From Cohnella thailandensis (GTDB taxonomy: Bacteria > Bacillota > Bacilli > Paenibacillales > Paenibacillaceae): 64,000 bases of DNA. Of this stretch, positions 27,760-35,911 are shown piece after piece. Location of the stretch: the NCBI RefSeq assembly GCF_014212135.1, contig NZ_JACJVQ010000003.1, positions 1 to 64,000 of the forward strand, in the 5' to 3' direction. The notes under the pieces were generated by a model. It did not search any database. It worked only from the letters and a program-made list of their open reading frames with translations, and was not told where the DNA came from. Every line of letters starts with the position of its first letter. The first letter of the stretch is position 1. The position numbers and the translations under genes are program-made.

Positions 27760-29754
27760 ATGCCCCATCGTCGTATGTACCGCGCGCTTGTCCTGGCGGT
27801 CTCCGCCGCACTGCTCGTAAGCTCCTTCAAATTCGGATTCGCGGACGCCTGGGCCGATCAATATGTCCTGCCCGCGAGCGCGGATCCGCAGGAAAGGCCC
27901 GCCCTTGGCGAGATCTCCGCCGTCCCGGCTTCCGAACCGAATGCCGACGTTCCGTTAACGCCGACTTCCCCCGTGCTCAGCAATCGGGTGACGGAGTACC
28001 ACATCTCCGTCGCGCTGGAAGAGGACGGAACGCTGAACGCGCAGCAGACCGTCACCTGGAAGAACCCCGGCCACAAGGACGTGTCCGATCTGTATCTGCA
28101 TCTGTATCCGAACGCGTTCTCCCCCGGAAGCACCTTCCTGAAGGAATCGGGAGGACAGCTTCGAGGGGACAAGATGCAGGCCGGCAGCTACGGATCCATG
28201 ACGCTGAACTCCTTGACGACCGAAGAAGGAGAGACGCTCATGCCCCGGCTTCATTACGTGCAGCCCGACGACGGCAATTCGTCCGACAAGACGCTGGCGA
28301 CTCTTCGGCTTCCCCACTCCGTCAAGCCGGGCAAAAGCATAACGCTTACGATGAGCTACACGGTGAAGCTGCCCCAAGTATTCGCTCGGATGGGCAAGGC
28401 GGGGGACTTCGTCATGGCCGGACAGTGGTTCCCCAAGATCGCCGTCTACGAGCCGGCGGGGACTCGCGGAAGGGTGAGCGAAGGCTGGAACACCCATCAG
28501 TACCATGGCGACTCGGAGTTTTATTCCGACTTCGGCATCTACAGCGTAAAGATCGACGTCCCGGAGTCGTACAAGGTGGCGGCCACCGGCTTCCAGACGA
28601 AGCCGGCTGCTCTCGCGAACGGCCGCAAGATCTATCAGTTCTATGCGGACGACGTTCACGACTTCGGCTGGGCGGCCTCTCCCGCCTTCGAATTCGTCGA
28701 GGACACCTTCTCCTCCGTCGGGGTTCCGGGGGTTCGCATCAAGCTGTATATCGACCCTTTGCACAAGGATCTGAGCGAGAGGTACATGCATGCCGCGAAG
28801 TCGGCGCTGGCCAAGCTCGGAGAGTGGTACGGCGACTACCCTTACTCTACGCTCTCCGTCGTCGTTCCGCCGGCCGACGCGAACGGAGCCGGGGGCATGG
28901 AATACCCGACGCTCGTCACCGCCGCCGCCGCCAAGAGCGACAAGCCCGGGTACGAGCTGGAGAGGACGCTCGTGCACGAGATCGCTCACCAATACTGGTA
29001 CGGAATCGTCGCCTCCAACGAATTCGAGGAAGCTTGGCTGGACGAAGGCTTTACCTCGTACACGGAGGATAAGCTGATGTCCTCCATCTACGGCATCTCG
29101 CCTAACGTCAACGTCGAAGCCAGCTACATGACCCACCCCGAACCGCTTAAGCTGGATTCCTGGCGATACAGCAGCTCCGACCGATACGCGGAGAACGTCT
29201 ATATGCGCGGCAAGCTGGTTCTGAAGGCGATGGAGAAGCAGGTCGGGGAGAAAACGATGAGAAAGATCATGCGCGCCTACTTCCAGAAATACAGATTCAA
29301 GCACCCTTCTTCCGCCGATTTCCAGAAGGTCGTCGAGTCGGTGACGAAGGACAAGTGGTCCGACTTTTTCCAAGCTTACGTCTATCAAGGACAGATGGCC
29401 GACTATGCGGTCGAGTCCATTCAATCGGTCCCCCAAGAAGGCGGAGGCTACGTGACGACCGTGCTGCTCCGAAGGAACGGCGGCAGCGGACAGCCCGTAG
29501 GCGTCGTGTTCCGCTTCGCGAACGGAGAGACGGTCCGCGAGAAGTGGAACGGGGAGCAGAAGCACGCCCAGCTTCAATTGAAGCACTCCTCCCCGCTCTC
29601 CTATGCGGCGGTCGACCCCTCCATGTCGGTCGTTCTGGACAACCTGCGTTTCAACAATTATTTAAAGACCGAGGTCCCGGAAAAAACGCGAACCCGCCTC
29701 AATATCAGTCTCTCGGCGATCGTGGAAGGTCTGCTAGGCACTTTGGCATGGTGA
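27760..29754 (+). CDS. M1-type (gluzincin) metallopeptidase, exported
   Basis: A 664-residue protein with an N-terminal hydrophobic signal or anchor (about 5-28). It contains the zinc site HEIAH-x18-E (His405, Glu406, His409, Glu428), and the substrate-binding motif is GGMEYPT, a variant of GAMEN. The N-terminal beta domain (VSDLYLHLYPNAF) resembles other bacterial M1 homologues. A short hydrophobic tail (LSAIVEGLLGTLAW) closes it. It probably trims peptides outside the membrane. The ATG has GGGAGGG about eight bases upstream. The following membrane gene starts 10 bases after the stop, so the two are likely co-transcribed. Confidence 0.9.
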   Translation: MPHRRMYRALVLAVSAALLVSSFKFGFADAWADQYVLPASADPQERPALGEISAVPASEPNADVPLTPTSPVLSNRVTEYHISVALEEDGTLNAQQTVTWKNPGHKDVSDLYLHLYPNAFSPGSTFLKESGGQLRGDKMQAGSYGSMTLNSLTTEEGETLMPRLHYVQPDDGNSSDKTLATLRLPHSVKPGKSITLTMSYTVKLPQVFARMGKAGDFVMAGQWFPKIAVYEPAGTRGRVSEGWNTHQYHGDSEFYSDFGIYSVKIDVPESYKVAATGFQTKPAALANGRKIYQFYADDVHDFGWAASPAFEFVEDTFSSVGVPGVRIKLYIDPLHKDLSERYMHAAKSALAKLGEWYGDYPYSTLSVVVPPADANGAGGMEYPTLVTAAAAKSDKPGYELERTLVHEIAHQYWYGIVASNEFEEAWLDEGFTSYTEDKLMSSIYGISPNVNVEASYMTHPEPLKLDSWRYSSSDRYAENVYMRGKLVLKAMEKQVGEKTMRKIMRAYFQKYRFKHPSSADFQKVVESVTKDKWSDFFQAYVYQGQMADYAVESIQSVPQEGGGYVTTVLLRRNGGSGQPVGVVFRFANGETVREKWNGEQKHAQLQLKHSSPLSYAAVDPSMSVVLDNLRFNNYLKTEVPEKTRTRLNISLSAIVEGLLGTLAW

Positions 29755-29764
29755 GGTGATGGCG

Positions 29765-30583
29765 ATGCGAAATTTTCTGCTTCATGGCTGGGAGCTGACG
29801 CTGCGGCATAAATACGTTCTCGTTGTCCTCTTTCTTTACCGGCTCCTCTGGGGATTCTTCCTCTATCGCTTCATCGACTCCGTCGTCTCTCCCGTGCTGG
29901 CCCGATTCCCGGACGACCATCCGAATCCGGACGCCGTCCGCATGTTCTTCATCGAAGCGCAGTTCCGGTTGTTCAAGACCGATATCTCCTTCGAAGCCCT
30001 CGCGCTGCTCGCCGGGATGTTCCTCATCCGGATGATCGCGACCCCCTTGATCAACGCCGGGCTCTTCTATTCGTTCCGCCATTCGGAGGACGCTCGAGGC
30101 ACCAAGGTCCTGACCGGCATTCGAAGATCCTGGAAAGGGGTGACCGCCCTCTACTGGATCGAATCCGCGCTCACGCTGGCTCCGCTCGCGTGGCTTGTGC
30201 CTAAGGGCTATTCCATGTACCTGAAGGAGCCGGCTTTGGGCGCATGGCTTCAAAACCTTCTGCCCTATGTGCTCGGCTGGATCATATGGAGCTTCGCCGT
30301 TCATCTGCTTTTCCAATTCATGCAGTTCAGCTCCGCCTCGGACGATCCCGTTCTGCAGGGCCTCCTTCGGGCTTGCAGGAGAGCGGTCCCCCTGGCGCTG
30401 GTCACCCTGACCTTGCTAGGCATCAGCCTTCTCGCGTCGGCCGTCGTCACGACGGCGGGCTTCCTGTGGACCGGATTCGCCGCCGTCGCTCTGCATCAGG
30501 CGTTCCAGCTCGTCCGTTCCCTCCTCTCTTTATGGATAAGCGCATCGCAGTTCGAGGTTTGGCGGCCCGAGCTCTCCTCGTAA
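29765..30583 (+). CDS. Integral membrane protein of unknown function
   Basis: A 272-residue protein with about six hydrophobic segments (near 15-32, 78-98, 132-150, 175-195, 210-235 and 240-258). I recognise no family. It begins 10 bases after the peptidase stop; the GAGGTG site overlaps that stop, and ATG 29765 has the best spacing (ATG 29759 is the alternative). The pairing suggests a role beside the exported metallopeptidase, but this is inference only. Confidence 0.8.
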   Translation: MRNFLLHGWELTLRHKYVLVVLFLYRLLWGFFLYRFIDSVVSPVLARFPDDHPNPDAVRMFFIEAQFRLFKTDISFEALALLAGMFLIRMIATPLINAGLFYSFRHSEDARGTKVLTGIRRSWKGVTALYWIESALTLAPLAWLVPKGYSMYLKEPALGAWLQNLLPYVLGWIIWSFAVHLLFQFMQFSSASDDPVLQGLLRACRRAVPLALVTLTLLGISLLASAVVTTAGFLWTGFAAVALHQAFQLVRSLLSLWISASQFEVWRPELSS

Positions 30584-30606
30584 GCCGCAATATCCGTTTT
30601 CTCTAC

Positions 30607-30655
30607 AAGCTTCTTCGTTCGGAGACCGGCAACGGTCTGTCGAACGAAGGAGCTT
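30607..30655 (+). terminator. Hairpin after the membrane protein gene
   Basis: A long stem, AAGCTTCTTCGTTCGGAGACC pairing with GGTCTGTCGAACGAAGGAGCTT with a few mismatches, around GGCAAC. The T-run is short (TTTTA), so termination strength is uncertain. Confidence 0.6.
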
Positions 30656-30760
30656 TTATGCGTTTATTTGGGGGAATAACCCTAACATTAAGGAATTCTA
30701 ATCTTCGAGAAGCAGGAAAATGAGACCAAAAACCCGAATTACTATCCCTCAGTGCAAAAA

Positions 30761-30881
30761 ATTGCCGAATTCCCGCGCACAAGGGAAACGGGGGAACCAG
30801 TCTTTTGGGTGAATTGATCTTGCCGTACAGGGATCATAGGGAGCCTTCAACCGAACCCTCCAGCTAACCTCGTAGGCTTTG
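30761..30881 (+). promoter_or_regulatory. c-di-AMP riboswitch (ydaO/yuaA type)
   Basis: The conserved elements occur in order: TTGCCGAATTCCC, GGGGGAACCA, TGGGTGAATTGATC, a CAGGGATCATAGGGAGCC helix, and CCGAACCC followed by CAGCTAACCTCGTAGGC. This matches the ydaO/yuaA class, which binds c-di-AMP and turns off cell-wall hydrolase and potassium genes. The downstream gene is a secreted NlpC/P60 hydrolase, a classic target. The aptamer ends only a few bases before the GGAAGGAG site, with no separate terminator between them, which points to control of translation or to a terminator formed within the aptamer. Confidence 0.92.
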
Positions 30882-30897
30882 GAAGGAGTCACCTGCT

Positions 30898-31377
30898 TTG
30901 CGCAAGAAGTTTTCTGCAATCGTTGCGGGACTAGCTTTATTGCTCGCTTTCCAGGTGGGCAGCGCTTCCGCGGAGTCCGAACTGGACACCCAAGTGAGCA
31001 AGCTGATCGGCATCGACTACTCTTACGGAGGAACGACGACGAGCGGCTTCGATTGCTCCGGATTCACGTCCTATGTATTCAAGAAGCTCGGCATGACTCT
31101 TCCTCACTCGTCCGGACAGCAATACAAGCTGGGCGACAAGGTAGCGAAGGAAGAGCTGAGAGCCGGCGACCTGGTGTTCTTCAACACCAGCGGAAGCGGA
31201 GTTTCTCACGTAGGCGTGTACGTCGGAGACAACAAGTTCGCGCATGCGGCTTCCAAGGGCGTCACGATCTCGGACCTCGACGAGAAGTACTATGCGAAGC
31301 GTTACCTCGGCGCGCGTCGCGTCATGAGCGACGAGACCTTCGAGAAGGTAACCTCCGATTCCGCAGCCGTTATGTAA
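30898..31377 (+). CDS. Secreted NlpC/P60 peptidoglycan hydrolase
   Basis: A 159-residue protein with a signal peptide (cleavage likely after GSASA, residue 25) and one NlpC/P60 domain. Catalytic residues are Cys53 (FDCSGF), His104 (VSHVGVY) and His116 (FAHA). Such enzymes cut the D-Glu-diamino acid bond of peptidoglycan stem peptides. There is no extra wall-binding domain. The start is TTG with GAAGGAG at eight bases. The c-di-AMP riboswitch directly upstream should control it. Confidence 0.94.
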   Translation: MRKKFSAIVAGLALLLAFQVGSASAESELDTQVSKLIGIDYSYGGTTTSGFDCSGFTSYVFKKLGMTLPHSSGQQYKLGDKVAKEELRAGDLVFFNTSGSGVSHVGVYVGDNKFAHAASKGVTISDLDEKYYAKRYLGARRVMSDETFEKVTSDSAAVM

Positions 31378-31384
31378 GACACAA

Positions 31385-31440
31385 GAAGAAGGCTATCTGA
31401 CCATCCTCGGCGGAGGACGGACGGATAGCCTTCTTTTTTA
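31385..31440 (+). terminator. Terminator after the NlpC/P60 gene
   Basis: AGAAGGCTATC pairs with GATAGCCTTCT with further inner pairing (TCCTC/GAGGA), followed by TTTTTT. Confidence 0.85.
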
Positions 31441-31451
31441 TCGTTTCGGTA

Positions 31452-32240
31452 TTAGTATTGGTTGGATTGGCCGCCGTCGATCGGGATGACGGCGCCGTTG
31501 ATGAATTCGGATTCGCCCGAGAGCAGGAACGCGACCAGACGCCCCACTTCCTCCGGCTTGCCGAAACGCTTCTTCGGGTTGACGCTGACGAATTGCTTGC
31601 CGGCTTCTTCCCATGCGTCCTCGCCGCCGATTTGCTTAAGCGAGCCGACGACCATGTCGGTCATGATCGCGCCCGGCGCGATGGCGTTGATGCTCAGGTT
31701 GTATTGTCCGTATTCGATCGCCGCGTTCTTCGTCATGCCGGCAACCGCGTGCTTGCTGGCCACGTAAGCCGCTTGGTTCAGCACGCCGCGGATCCCGCCG
31801 ACGGAAGCCACGTTGACGACAGCGCCGGATTGTTGTTCCTTCATGACGGGCAGCACGTATTTCATGCCGTAGAAGACGCCCTTCAGGTTGATGTCGATGA
31901 CCTTGTCGAACATCTTGCTGTCGTAGTCGGCCGTCGGGGCTTGCTTGCCTTCGATGCCCGCGTTGTTGTAGAAGCCGTCGATGCGGCCGAACTTCGCGAG
32001 AGAGTCCTCGACGTATTTCTTGACCGCCTCTTCGTTCGATACGTCCGCGGTCAGCAAAAGAACCTCGGCCTTGGGTGCGATCGCCTTGATTTGATTCTGC
32101 GTCTCCGCCAGCGAAGCTTCGTTCAGGTCGACCAACGACAGCTTGGCGCCCTCCTTGGCCAATTCCAGAGCGGCCGCGCGGCCCAGTCCGGAACCGGCTC
32201 CCGTAATGACGACGACTTTGGATTCGAATCGATTGCTCAT
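31452..32240 (-). CDS. Short-chain dehydrogenase/reductase
   Basis: A 262-residue SDR oxidoreductase with the cofactor motif TGAGSGLG, the NNAG motif and the catalytic Tyr/Lys in YVASK, plus the GAIMTDM and INGAVIPIDGG ends of classical SDRs. The substrate cannot be read from the sequence. The ATG at 32240 has AGGAAGGA six bases upstream; the longer frame (to 32600) runs through the promoter region. It appears to be a single-gene transcript. Confidence 0.88.
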   Translation of the reverse strand: MSNRFESKVVVITGAGSGLGRAAALELAKEGAKLSLVDLNEASLAETQNQIKAIAPKAEVLLLTADVSNEEAVKKYVEDSLAKFGRIDGFYNNAGIEGKQAPTADYDSKMFDKVIDINLKGVFYGMKYVLPVMKEQQSGAVVNVASVGGIRGVLNQAAYVASKHAVAGMTKNAAIEYGQYNLSINAIAPGAIMTDMVVGSLKQIGGEDAWEEAGKQFVSVNPKKRFGKPEEVGRLVAFLLSGESEFINGAVIPIDGGQSNQY

Positions 32241-32286
32241 CTCTATCCTTCCTCTCCATGTTGTTGCTTTATCCTTGTCGATACTT

Positions 32287-32315
32287 ATTATAATCCTTAT
32301 AGTGTCGATTGTCGA
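32287..32315 (-). promoter_or_regulatory. SDR promoter with palindromic operator candidate
   Basis: On the minus strand TCGACA (32315-32310) and TATAAT (32292-32287) are 17 bases apart. The -35 lies inside the 12-base perfect palindrome ATTGTCGACAAT (32308-32319), and further TGTCGA copies flank it. Overlap with the -35 suggests a repressor site. Confidence 0.65.
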
Positions 32316-32368
32316 CAATTTGCCCCAATCGGTCGTCGCCAACGGCTTCGATCGATCGGAGCGCGTTC

Positions 32369-32899
32369 CTATGACGGAAGCGACCGGGTTTGTTCCAAGC
32401 GCAACAAATTCTCCTTCATCGGCAATCCCCCGCGGTACCCGGTCAGCTTCCCGTTCTTGCCGATCACGCGGTGGCAAGGAACGAAGATAAGGGCCGGATT
32501 CGCGCCGATAGCCGCCGCAACCGCCCGCACCGCCGCCTCTTTGCCGATCTGAACCGCAAACTCGGAATAAGAGCGGGTCTCTCCGTAGGGAATTTCGCAA
32601 AGCCCTTGCCAGACCTCTTGTTGAAACGGGGTGCCGGGCAGGTCCAGCGGCACGCCGGAGAAATCCCGTCTACCTTGGAAATAGTCCATGATCGCCGCCG
32701 AATACGGCGCCAGCTTCTCGTCATTCCTTGCCAATTCGCTCTTGGGAAACCGGGCCGCGATCCAATCTCCCATCTCCGCGAACGGCCGGTTAAGGGAACC
32801 TACGTAAACGAGCCCGTTGTCCGAAGCCGCTAGATGAATGTTTCCTGCCGTCAGCGTAAGACATGTCCAATAAAGCTTGGGGTTATGGGGTTTGCTCAT
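32369..32899 (-). CDS. adaB: Methylated-DNA-protein cysteine methyltransferase (AdaB/Ogt)
   Basis: A 176-residue suicide enzyme that repairs O6-methylguanine. The active-site motif PCHRV is present near residue 145 with the GxxxR segment TGYRGGL after it, and the DNA-binding helix region (FQQEVWQGLCEIPYGETRSYSEFA) precedes it. I chose the ATG at 32899, eight bases after GGAGGG. Its start lies 17 bases inside the end of adaA, so the two are coupled, matching the adaA-adaB operon of B. subtilis. Confidence 0.94.
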   Translation of the reverse strand: MSKPHNPKLYWTCLTLTAGNIHLAASDNGLVYVGSLNRPFAEMGDWIAARFPKSELARNDEKLAPYSAAIMDYFQGRRDFSGVPLDLPGTPFQQEVWQGLCEIPYGETRSYSEFAVQIGKEAAVRAVAAAIGANPALIFVPCHRVIGKNGKLTGYRGGLPMKENLLRLEQTRSLPS

Positions 32900-33494
32900 G
32901 TTCTCGTCCCTCCAGATTCGTTCTGTCCGCATTCCATTGACGATAGCGGGCCGGCGTCCGCCCCGTCATTCGTTTAAACAAGGTCGTAAAATAAGACGCG
33001 CTCGAGAAGCCCACCGAGCTAGCGATAGCGGATAACGCTTTATCCGTTTCAAGCAAGCTCTTCTTGGCCTCGGCCATTCGCTTCTTCTGAAGATATTCCA
33101 CGGGCGAAATCCCCTTTACCCGCTTGAAGGTTCTTTGCAGATGGTAGGGACTCCCGTGGCACAGATCGGCCAACATCTCCAGCGTGATCGTCTCGGCATA
33201 ATGCTTGTCGATGTACCGGGCGATCTGGTCCGCCCATTCTTCGTCCGGAAGCCGTTCTCCGTTCGGCTTGCATCGCTTGCACGGCCGGAACTCCTCCCTC
33301 ATCGCCTGCGCCGCGTTCGCGAAGATCCGGACGTTCTCTTTCTTCGGCGGTTTGGACTTGCAGGAAGGCCTGCAAAAAATGCCCGTCGTCCGGACCGCAT
33401 AATAGAATCGATGGTCGAAGGCCGCGTCGTTCCGGAGAATGGCCTGCCACCGCTCTTCCGTTAAGATTAGCCCCTCTTGAATGTCATCGTTCAC
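32883..33494 (-). CDS. adaA: AdaA-type methylphosphotriester sensor and regulator
   Basis: This 203-residue protein fuses the Ada zinc domain (Cys41, 45, 72 and 75; FCRPSC and PCKRC) with an AraC-type DNA-binding domain (residues about 90-190, HGSPYHLQRTFKRVKGISPVEYL and VGFSSASYFTTLFKRMTGRTP). In B. subtilis transfer of a methyl group from a DNA phosphotriester to the zinc-site cysteine turns AdaA into an activator of adaA-adaB. The gene has its own promoter at 33515-33543 and overlaps adaB. Confidence 0.94.
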   Translation of the reverse strand: MNDDIQEGLILTEERWQAILRNDAAFDHRFYYAVRTTGIFCRPSCKSKPPKKENVRIFANAAQAMREEFRPCKRCKPNGERLPDEEWADQIARYIDKHYAETITLEMLADLCHGSPYHLQRTFKRVKGISPVEYLQKKRMAEAKKSLLETDKALSAIASSVGFSSASYFTTLFKRMTGRTPARYRQWNADRTNLEGREHEQTP

Positions 33495-33514
33495 GGAGAA
33501 TCACCTCTATCGCT

Positions 33515-33543
33515 AGTATAACCTCGCAGTCTCGGCTTGGTAA
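33515..33543 (-). promoter_or_regulatory. adaA promoter
   Basis: On the minus strand TTACCA (33543-33538) and TATACT (33520-33515) are 17 bases apart, about 20 bases before the adaA start. The weak -35 fits an activator-dependent promoter. Confidence 0.65.
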
Positions 33544-33673
33544 GCGATCCGGAATGGATTAGCAAGATCGAGCAAGCAGACATTAAGCCCCGAATGAGAG
33601 AGCAACATCGAGAAGACGCGGACGTGTTAAAACAAATGGGCAGGACCAATAATTCGCCGGGGGAATGAGGAAC

Positions 33674-34438
33674 ATGGGTAAATTGTATGATAAAGCAGCT
33701 ATCGTAACGGGAGGAAGCCGGGGAATCGGCCGGGCCATCGCGCTGCGGCTCGGTCGCGAAGGGGCGACGGTCGCCGTGCATTATGCGGTCGGCCGCCGGG
33801 CCGCCGAGGAAGCGGCGGAGGAGATTATCCGCGAAGGCGGCTCCGCTTTCGCCGTTGGAGCCGATCTCCGAACGTTGGACGGGATCCGGACGCTCTATGA
33901 GGTCGCCGGTCGCGAATTCGCCGCGCGTTCCGGTTCGGCCGAATTCGATATTCTCGTCAACAATGCGGGAAGCGGCCTTCCGGTTTCTATCGAGGATACG
34001 AAGGAAGAAGAATTCGATTCCCTGATTTCGTTGAACGTAAAGGCGCCGTTCTTCATGATTCAACGGGCGCTGCCGCTTCTGCGCGACGGCGGACGAATCA
34101 TCCAGCTGTCTTCGGCCGTCACGCGCATCTCCTTGCCGGTGATTCCCGCTTACAGCATGTCGAAGGCCGCCATCAACGGATTGACGCTTTCGCTGGCCAA
34201 TCAACTGGGCCCGCGCGGAATTACGATCAATGCGATCGCGCCCGGATTCGTCGCTACGGATATGAACGCCGGCATGCTGCAGGATCCGGGCGGCCGGCGG
34301 TTCGGCGCCGAATATTCGATTTTCGGAAGATGGGGAGAGCCGGCGGATATCGCGAGCATCGCGGAATTTCTCGCGTCTCCGGAGAGCGGGTGGATCACGG
34401 GCCAGGTCATCGACGCAAGCGGCGGTTCTCATCTGTAA
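33674..34438 (+). CDS. Short-chain dehydrogenase/reductase (FabG-like)
   Basis: A 254-residue classical SDR with TGGSRGIG, DILVNNAGSG, the catalytic Tyr/Lys in YSMSKAA and ITINAIAPGFVATDM. The general fold is clear; the substrate is not. The ATG at 33674 has GGGGGA nine bases upstream; ATG 33665 would directly touch that site. It is convergent with uxaC, with which it shares a terminator. Confidence 0.88.
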   Translation: MGKLYDKAAIVTGGSRGIGRAIALRLGREGATVAVHYAVGRRAAEEAAEEIIREGGSAFAVGADLRTLDGIRTLYEVAGREFAARSGSAEFDILVNNAGSGLPVSIEDTKEEEFDSLISLNVKAPFFMIQRALPLLRDGGRIIQLSSAVTRISLPVIPAYSMSKAAINGLTLSLANQLGPRGITINAIAPGFVATDMNAGMLQDPGGRRFGAEYSIFGRWGEPADIASIAEFLASPESGWITGQVIDASGGSHL

Positions 34439-34446
34439 GCAAATGA

Positions 34447-34484
34447 GAAGAGCAGCCTCGATAGGGGGCTGCTCTTCCTCTTTT
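34447..34484. terminator. Bidirectional terminator between SDR and uxaC
   Basis: AGAGCAGCC and GGCTGCTCT form a strong stem, with TCCTCTTTT on the plus side and T-rich sequence from TTCTCATTT on the minus side. It overlaps the uxaC stop codon by two bases. Confidence 0.8.
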
Positions 34485-35898
34485 AAAATTGGAAATATTC
34501 CTTGGCGTTGCGGTAGGAAATGTCTTGCGCCAGTCCGCCCAGCAGGTCCATGTCGAGAGGAGCTTCCCCGTTCTCGGCCCATTCGCCCAGCAGGTTGCAC
34601 AGGATCCGGCGGAAGTATTCATGTCTCGTATACGAGAGGAAGCTGCGGGAGTCGGTCAGCATGCCGACGAACCGGCCGAGCACGCCGAGATTCGCCAGCG
34701 CCCTCAGCTGCTCCAGCATGCCGTCCTTCGTATCGTTGAACCACCACGCCGAGCCGAGCTGCATTTTCCCCGGGATGCCTCCGCCCTGGAAGCTTCCGAT
34801 CGCGGAGCCGAGCACGTACAGGTGCGTCGGGTTCAGCGAATAGACGATCGTGCGCGGAAGCTCGCCTTCCTGCTCCCAAGCGTCGAACAACGGAACGAGC
34901 GCCGCGCCGACGTTGCTGTCTCCAATGGAATCGTAGCCGGTGTCCGGCCCGAGCTTGGCGAACATGCGCGAATTGTTGTTGCGGGACGCATTCATATGAA
35001 GCTGCATCGTCCAGCCTAGACGGTTGTAGATCCGGCCAAGGAACAGCATCGTGAACGTCTTGTACTTGCGCTCCTCATCGAGACTGATCGTCTCGCCCGC
35101 TCTCGCCTTCGCGAAGACGGCCGCCGCTTCCTCCTTGGTCGCTTCCGCGAACGCGACGACGTCGAGCGCGTGGTCGGACACCCGGCAGCCGACCTCGTGG
35201 AAGAACTCCGCGCGTGCTTCCAGAGCGCTCAGCAGGTCTTCATAGACTTCGACCTTGGAGCCGATGACGGACTCCAATCGCTCGATCCATGGAAGGAACG
35301 TCGCGCGGGCGATCTCGAGAGCCTTGTCCGGCCGGTACGAAGGCAGAACCTTCACGTCGAAGTCCGGCAGATCTCGGATCTTCAAATGATCCTCCAGCGT
35401 GTCGGCCGGATCGTCCGTCGTGCAGATGACTTCGACGCCGGAGCGGACGATGAAGTCGCGCACCCGGAAGCCTTCCGGCTGTCTTAGCTTGGCATTCGCC
35501 TTCTCCCAGATGATCGGGGCGTTCTTCTCGTTAAGCAGCTCCTCGATGCCGAAGTAGCGCCGAAGCTCCAGATGAGACCAATGGTAGAGCGGATTGCCGA
35601 TCGTCGCCGGAACGGTCTTGGCCCACGCGAGGAACCGATCGTAGTCGCTCACGCCTTCGCCGCCGGTGACGTACTTCTCCTCGACTCCGTTCGCCCGCAT
35701 CGCCCTCCACTTGTAGTGATCCCCGTACAGCCATACCTGCGTCAGGTTCTCGTAGGAACGGTTCTCCAGAATGTCCGATTGGCTCAAGTGGCAATGGTAG
35801 TCGATGATCGGCTGACGCGCCGCATATTCGTGGTAGAGCTTGACCGCCGTCTCGTTGGACAACAGAAAATCCTCATTCAGAAAAGGCTTCATCCCCAT
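34483..35898 (-). CDS. uxaC: Glucuronate isomerase
   Basis: UxaC converts D-glucuronate to fructuronate (and galacturonate to tagaturonate), the first step of hexuronate breakdown. The 471-residue protein fits the family length and shows the metal-site signature YHCHLSQ near residue 34, the LMLFLGR-type core (TFTMLFLGRIYNRLGWTMQLHMNASRNNN) and the C-terminal VGMLTDSRSFLSYTRHEYFRRILCNLLGEW. It follows a Gfo/Idh/MocA oxidoreductase by 13 bases. No other hexuronate genes are in the window. AAGGAGG lies five bases before the first ATG (35898). Confidence 0.96.
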   Translation of the reverse strand: MGMKPFLNEDFLLSNETAVKLYHEYAARQPIIDYHCHLSQSDILENRSYENLTQVWLYGDHYKWRAMRANGVEEKYVTGGEGVSDYDRFLAWAKTVPATIGNPLYHWSHLELRRYFGIEELLNEKNAPIIWEKANAKLRQPEGFRVRDFIVRSGVEVICTTDDPADTLEDHLKIRDLPDFDVKVLPSYRPDKALEIARATFLPWIERLESVIGSKVEVYEDLLSALEARAEFFHEVGCRVSDHALDVVAFAEATKEEAAAVFAKARAGETISLDEERKYKTFTMLFLGRIYNRLGWTMQLHMNASRNNNSRMFAKLGPDTGYDSIGDSNVGAALVPLFDAWEQEGELPRTIVYSLNPTHLYVLGSAIGSFQGGGIPGKMQLGSAWWFNDTKDGMLEQLRALANLGVLGRFVGMLTDSRSFLSYTRHEYFRRILCNLLGEWAENGEAPLDMDLLGGLAQDISYRNAKEYFQF

Positions 35899-35911
35899 AC
35901 GAGCCTCCTTC

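Noticed and set aside
27955-29586. 543-residue minus-strand frame opposite the M1-type peptidase
   Set aside because: Antisense shadow with no motif.
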